NCBI GenBank assembly: GCA_003537695.1 | Contig: DPRC01000073.1 | Coordinates: 1-9,115, forward strand | Direction: 5' to 3' | DNA length: 9,115 nucleotides | Source of the DNA: Polaribacter sp. | GTDB taxonomy: Bacteria > Bacteroidota > Bacteroidia > Flavobacteriales > Flavobacteriaceae | Part shown: positions 6,801-9,115 of the stretch, in pieces | Layout of the letters: each line of letters starts with the position of its first letter | Position numbering within the stretch: position 1 is the first letter of the stretch | Made by a program: the position numbers and the translations under genes | The notes under the pieces: generated by a model | Database searches by the model: none | Seen by the model: only the letters and a program-made list of their open reading frames with translations | What the model was told of the DNA's origin: nothing

Positions 6801-7121
6801 ATGACAGATAAAGAATTAGAAGAAATTGGAGATAAAATTGTAGGTGTTTTAAAAACTATTTACGATCCAGAAATACCTGTAGATATTTACGAGCTAGGGT
6901 TGATTTATGATGTTTTTGTCTCCGAAGAAAACAATGCAAAAATATTAATGACGCTAACCTCTCCAAATTGTCCTGTAGCCGAAAGTCTGCCTTTAGACAT
7001 TGAAGAAAAAGTAAAGTCTTTAAAAGAAGTACATGCATGCGAAGTAGAGATTACCTTTGACCCTACTTGGACCTCAGAAATGATGAGCGAAGAAGCGAAG
7101 TTAGAGTTAGGAATGCTTTAA
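6801..7121 (+). CDS. sufT: DUF59/MIP18-family Fe-S maturation protein, SufT-like
   Basis: A 106-residue single-domain MIP18 (DUF59) protein. Members help load Fe-S clusters onto target proteins, acting after or beside the Suf scaffold. Landmarks are YDPEIPVDIYELGLIYDV (21-38) and TLTSPNCPVAESLP (51-64), whose C57 is the conserved, probably reactive or metal-binding cysteine of the family; C80 is additional. FDPTW near residues 86-90 is another family block. The gene lies 11 bp after sufE and very likely shares its mRNA. PaaD of phenylacetate degradation has the same fold, but no paa genes are near, so an Fe-S role is preferred. The symbol is by similarity; stand-alone DUF59 proteins of Bacteroidota are not individually characterised here. 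Confidence 0.92.
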   Translation: MTDKELEEIGDKIVGVLKTIYDPEIPVDIYELGLIYDVFVSEENNAKILMTLTSPNCPVAESLPLDIEEKVKSLKEVHACEVEITFDPTWTSEMMSEEAKLELGML

Positions 7122-7129
7122 ATCATATT

Positions 7130-7144
7130 TAGTTTTAAAAACTA
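7130..7144. repeat. Short perfect palindrome between the DUF59 and DUF2480 genes
   Basis: TAGTTTT-A-AAAACTA gives 7 bp arms around one base. It is AT-rich and not followed by a T run, so it is not a terminator. It may be a protein-binding site or chance. Confidence 0.25.
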
Positions 7145-7163
7145 GAAAGAAAATAAAACAATA

Positions 7164-7673
7164 ATGGCTGGAGAAATTATAAATAGAGTCGCAAATAGCA
7201 AGTTAAAAACATTTGATCTTGAAGAAATTTATCCAGAAGGGAAAAGAGTTTTATTTGATATTAAAGACTGGTTATTTGAGGAAATAATTTTAAAAGAAAA
7301 AGATTTTAGAGCATTTGTGAAAGACCACGATTGGTCTAAGTATAAAAATTCTTTTGTCGCAGTCACTTGTTCTGCAGATGCGATCGTTCCCTCTTGGGCC
7401 TTTATGCTTATTGCGGCAGAAATAACACCTTTTGCGAATAAAGTGGTTATTGGAGATTTAGAATTACTAGAAACGGTCATTTTCCAAGAGCTCTTAAATT
7501 TTGTAGACTTGCGAGATTTCGCGGGGTGTCCAGTAATTATCAAAGGCTGTGCAGAAAAACCAATTCCAAACTCTGCATATGCTTTTTTAATTGCGAAATT
7601 ACAGCCTCTTGCAAGGTCGATACTTTTTGGAGAAGCTTGCTCTACAGTTCCTTTGTACAAAGCAAAAAAATAA
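7164..7673 (+). CDS. DUF2480 family protein, unknown function
   Basis: A 169-residue soluble protein of a Bacteroidota-restricted family recognised from the opening MAGEIINRVANSKLKTFDLE and the closing FGEACSTVPLYK (155-166). No signal peptide or membrane helix is seen, so it should be cytoplasmic. It has four cysteines: C69 (VTCSAD), C122 (AGCPVII), C129 (KGCAEKP) and C159 (EACSTVP). Three of them lie in the second half beside glycine or proline, as metal or cluster ligands often do. The gene is 42 bp after the SufT-like gene in the same orientation and 17 bp before the DUF3078 gene. The location suggests a link to Fe-S biogenesis or redox repair, but this is inference; no catalytic motif is visible. 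Confidence 0.9.
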   Translation: MAGEIINRVANSKLKTFDLEEIYPEGKRVLFDIKDWLFEEIILKEKDFRAFVKDHDWSKYKNSFVAVTCSADAIVPSWAFMLIAAEITPFANKVVIGDLELLETVIFQELLNFVDLRDFAGCPVIIKGCAEKPIPNSAYAFLIAKLQPLARSILFGEACSTVPLYKAKK

Positions 7674-7690
7674 GACATCTCTTAAACGCA

Positions 7691-8560
7691 ATGATGGTAA
7701 AAAAAATAGTCCTTGGCTTTTTAATACTGCTTACCTCCTTGGTCTATTCCCAAGAGCAACAGCAAGACACTATTCCGGCACCTAAATGGAAAATTCACGG
7801 AAGAGTTGCTTTTATCTTCAACCAATCTTCTTTTTCTAACTGGGCTTCAGGGGGTGAAAATACCGTTGCTGGAAATATCAATATAAATTACGATTTTAAC
7901 TATAAGCAAGGCAATATAAACTGGGATAGCAGAATTATTTCGGGATACGGTTTGAGTTATTTAGGAGCGCAAGGTTATCGAAAAACAAATGATCGATTGG
8001 AAGTGAATTCACTTCTTGGTGTAAAAACTGGGAACTATTGGTTTTTATCATTTATTGGGAACTTTCGAACACAATACGCAAATGGATTTGACTACAGTAA
8101 AAAACCCAAAGCCGCAGTCTCCGGATTTTTCTCTCCTGCATATTTAACTTTTGGACCGGGTATGTTATGGAAAAAGTCAGATAATTTAAGTATTAATATT
8201 GCACCAGCAACTGCAAGATATACTTTTGTAAGTAACTCTTTCTCTGGAAAGTTTGGAGTAGCGGAAGGAAAAAATACAGCATTTAGTTTGGGTTTCAACC
8301 TTTCTAGTTACTATAAATTGCAGCTGATGGAAAATATTGAAATGGAGAATATTATTACATTGTATTCCGATTACCTTTCGAATGTTAGAAATGTTGACTT
8401 AGATTATCAAACAAACATTCGTTTTAAAGTGAATAAAAACATCAAGATGCACATTACCTTTCACACTATTATAGATGACAATGCCTCTAGCAGAATCCAA
8501 TTTAGACAACTATTTGGTTTGGGGGTTAACTACAGTTTCCATGAAAAAACAAGCTACTAA
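7691..8560 (+). CDS. DUF3078 family outer-membrane beta-barrel protein
   Basis: A 289-residue exported protein of the Bacteroidota DUF3078 family. Residues 1-20 are a signal peptide: positively charged MMVKK, a hydrophobic core (VLGFLILLTSLV), and a likely cut after VYS before QEQQQD. There is no lipobox cysteine. The hallmark FNQSSFSNWASGGEN (43-57) follows, then alternating aromatic/polar strands typical of a beta-barrel up to the final LFGLGVNYSF (275-284) and C-terminal tyrosine. It should sit in the outer membrane; the function is unknown. The start is placed at 7691 (7694 is equally possible) because the signal peptide begins there. An in-frame ATG at 7526 would add 55 residues that overlap DUF2480 and bury the signal sequence. 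It lies 17 bp after DUF2480, so is probably cotranscribed. Confidence 0.9.
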   Translation: MMVKKIVLGFLILLTSLVYSQEQQQDTIPAPKWKIHGRVAFIFNQSSFSNWASGGENTVAGNININYDFNYKQGNINWDSRIISGYGLSYLGAQGYRKTNDRLEVNSLLGVKTGNYWFLSFIGNFRTQYANGFDYSKKPKAAVSGFFSPAYLTFGPGMLWKKSDNLSINIAPATARYTFVSNSFSGKFGVAEGKNTAFSLGFNLSSYYKLQLMENIEMENIITLYSDYLSNVRNVDLDYQTNIRFKVNKNIKMHITFHTIIDDNASSRIQFRQLFGLGVNYSFHEKTSY

Positions 8561-8569
8561 ACAGGCTTG
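8544..8569. terminator. Weak hairpin at the DUF3078 stop, possible second hflX terminator
   Basis: CAAGC (8550-8554) and GCTTG (8565-8569) form a 5 bp stem with a 10-nt loop. On the minus strand it runs straight into six T (8549-8544), so it fits a backup terminator for hflX. For the plus strand, T5 comes only at 8576-8580, a poorer fit. The hairpin includes the DUF3078 stop codon. Confidence 0.4.
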
Positions 8570-8580
8570 CTTCCGTTTTT

Positions 8581-8609
8581 AAAAAAAGCACAATACCTGT
8601 GCTAAAAAA
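8581..8609 (-). terminator. Intrinsic terminator of hflX
   Basis: On the minus strand AGCACA (8603-8598) pairs with TGTGCT (8592-8587) around a 5-nt loop, followed by a T run ending at 8581. It starts just after the hflX stop codon. Confidence 0.8.
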
Positions 8610-8611
8610 CA

Positions 8612-9115
8612 TTATTCTTCCTTGTACTCGTGGTATAAAAAATCATTGTAGGGAAAACGTTGAATGTGAATTGTTTTCACCTGCTCGTACACCGTCTCTT
8701 TAAAATCCTCTAAATTCTCTTTATTTAGAGCTGAAATAAAAATAGACGTATGCTCTTTGTCATTCATCCATGTTTTTTTCCAGTCTTGTAGCGTATAATG
8801 TTCCTTTGTCTTTTCTGTTACAATGTCGTCCTTTTCGATGGTTTCATGTTCATATGCATCAATCTTATTAAACACCATTACTATTGGCTTGTCCGCACAC
8901 TTAATGTCATCTAATACGCCATTTACAGAGGCAATATGATCTTCAAAATTAGGATGCGAAATGTCTACTACATGCAACAACAAATCTGCTTCCCGAACTT
9001 CATCTAAGGTAGATTTAAAAGATTCTACCAATTGTGTGGGCAGCTTTCTAATAAAACCAACCGTATCTGTCATTAAAAAAGGAATGTTCTTAATCACTAC
9101 TTTTCGAACAGTAGT
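8612..9115 (-). CDS. hflX: HflX GTPase, C-terminal part, cut by the window edge
   Basis: HflX is a ribosome-associated GTPase that binds the 50S subunit and splits or rescues stalled ribosomes. The 167 visible residues are the second half of the G domain and the C-terminus. The G3 motif lies in LMTDTVGFIRKLP, followed by the HflX-typical LVESFKSTLDEVREADLLLH and VVDISHP. G4 is VFNKID and G5 is FISALNKENL. The frame stays open to base 9115, with residues TTVRKVV before IKNIPF, which match the family's conserved stretch ahead of G3. The true start, the P-loop (G1) and the N-terminal HflX domain are therefore outside the window. The short acidic tail (YHEYKEE) ends the protein. It converges on the DUF3078 gene with terminators between. 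Confidence 0.95.
   Translation of the reverse strand, partial: TTVRKVVIKNIPFLMTDTVGFIRKLPTQLVESFKSTLDEVREADLLLHVVDISHPNFEDHIASVNGVLDDIKCADKPIVMVFNKIDAYEHETIEKDDIVTEKTKEHYTLQDWKKTWMNDKEHTSIFISALNKENLEDFKETVYEQVKTIHIQRFPYNDFLYHEYKEE

Noticed and set aside
7130..7137. TAGTTTTA as a promoter for DUF2480
   Set aside because: The last base does not match, no -33 TTG was found, and the stretch is better described as part of an AT-rich palindrome.
7621..7629. TACTTTTTG as a promoter for DUF3078
   Set aside because: The spacing is one base too long for TAnnTTTG and there is no TTG at the right distance.
7229..7678. 149-codon minus-strand open frame opposite DUF2480
   Set aside because: Antisense shadow: low-complexity Ser/Lys-rich translation, no family resemblance, and the plus-strand gene is a recognised family in an operon.
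7526..7690. In-frame upstream ATG that would extend the DUF3078 protein by 55 residues
   Set aside because: It overlaps DUF2480 in another frame, its translation has no domain-like character, and it would place the signal peptide internally.
9095..9097. GTG as a possible start for hflX
   Set aside because: The frame continues to the window edge, and the residues before it match the conserved HflX sequence ahead of G3, so the gene is truncated by the window and not short.
1..9115. tRNA, rRNA, CRISPR, insertion sequence, toxin-antitoxin or phage defence genes
   Set aside because: Looked for on both strands; no cloverleaf, spaced direct repeats, transposase motifs or small paired genes were seen.

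Overview
The window reads as chromosomal DNA of a low-GC member of the Bacteroidota, most likely a marine or psychrotolerant Flavobacteriaceae (Polaribacter/Tenacibaculum-like; the genus cannot be fixed from sequence alone). The evidence is the AT-rich composition, the absence of Shine-Dalgarno sequences in front of almost every gene, several matches to the Bacteroidota promoter (TTG, 18-19 bp, TAnnTTTG), the lineage-restricted families DUF2480 and DUF3078, and the long Bacteroidota form of the PurF-like amidotransferase.

Layout. (1) 1-1345, minus strand: an SSAT-like GNAT acetyltransferase followed 2 bp later by an aspartate kinase that runs off the left edge. (2) 1535-3264, plus strand: class I fructose-1,6-bisphosphatase, then an Fe/Mn superoxide dismutase with its own promoter. 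(3) A strong bidirectional terminator at 3326-3358 separates these from a minus-strand pair: a PfkB-family sugar/nucleoside kinase (5366-6292) and the 632-residue PurF-like protein (3380-5278), with an intrinsic terminator between them. (4) 6364-8560, plus strand: a compact cluster sufE - sufT-like (DUF59) - DUF2480 - DUF3078 outer-membrane protein. (5) After convergent terminators, the C-terminal part of HflX GTPase on the minus strand, cut by the right edge.

How the genes work together. Most are housekeeping: aspartate-family amino-acid synthesis, gluconeogenesis, superoxide removal, purine or nucleotide metabolism, Fe-S cluster maturation, and ribosome-associated GTPase function. The Fe-S block is the most coherent unit. 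SufE (sulfur transfer to SufBCD) and a SufT/MIP18-like maturation factor sit beside two uncharacterised families, one of them with four cysteines. No mobile element, CRISPR array, tRNA, rRNA or phage gene was seen. No intergenic gap exceeds 190 bp.

I see no clear novel multi-gene system. The best leads are the cysteine-containing DUF2480 in the Suf cluster, the divergent PurF-like protein with altered active-site and Fe-S positions, the pfkB/purF intercistronic terminator, and a small upstream ORF overlapping the sod start.
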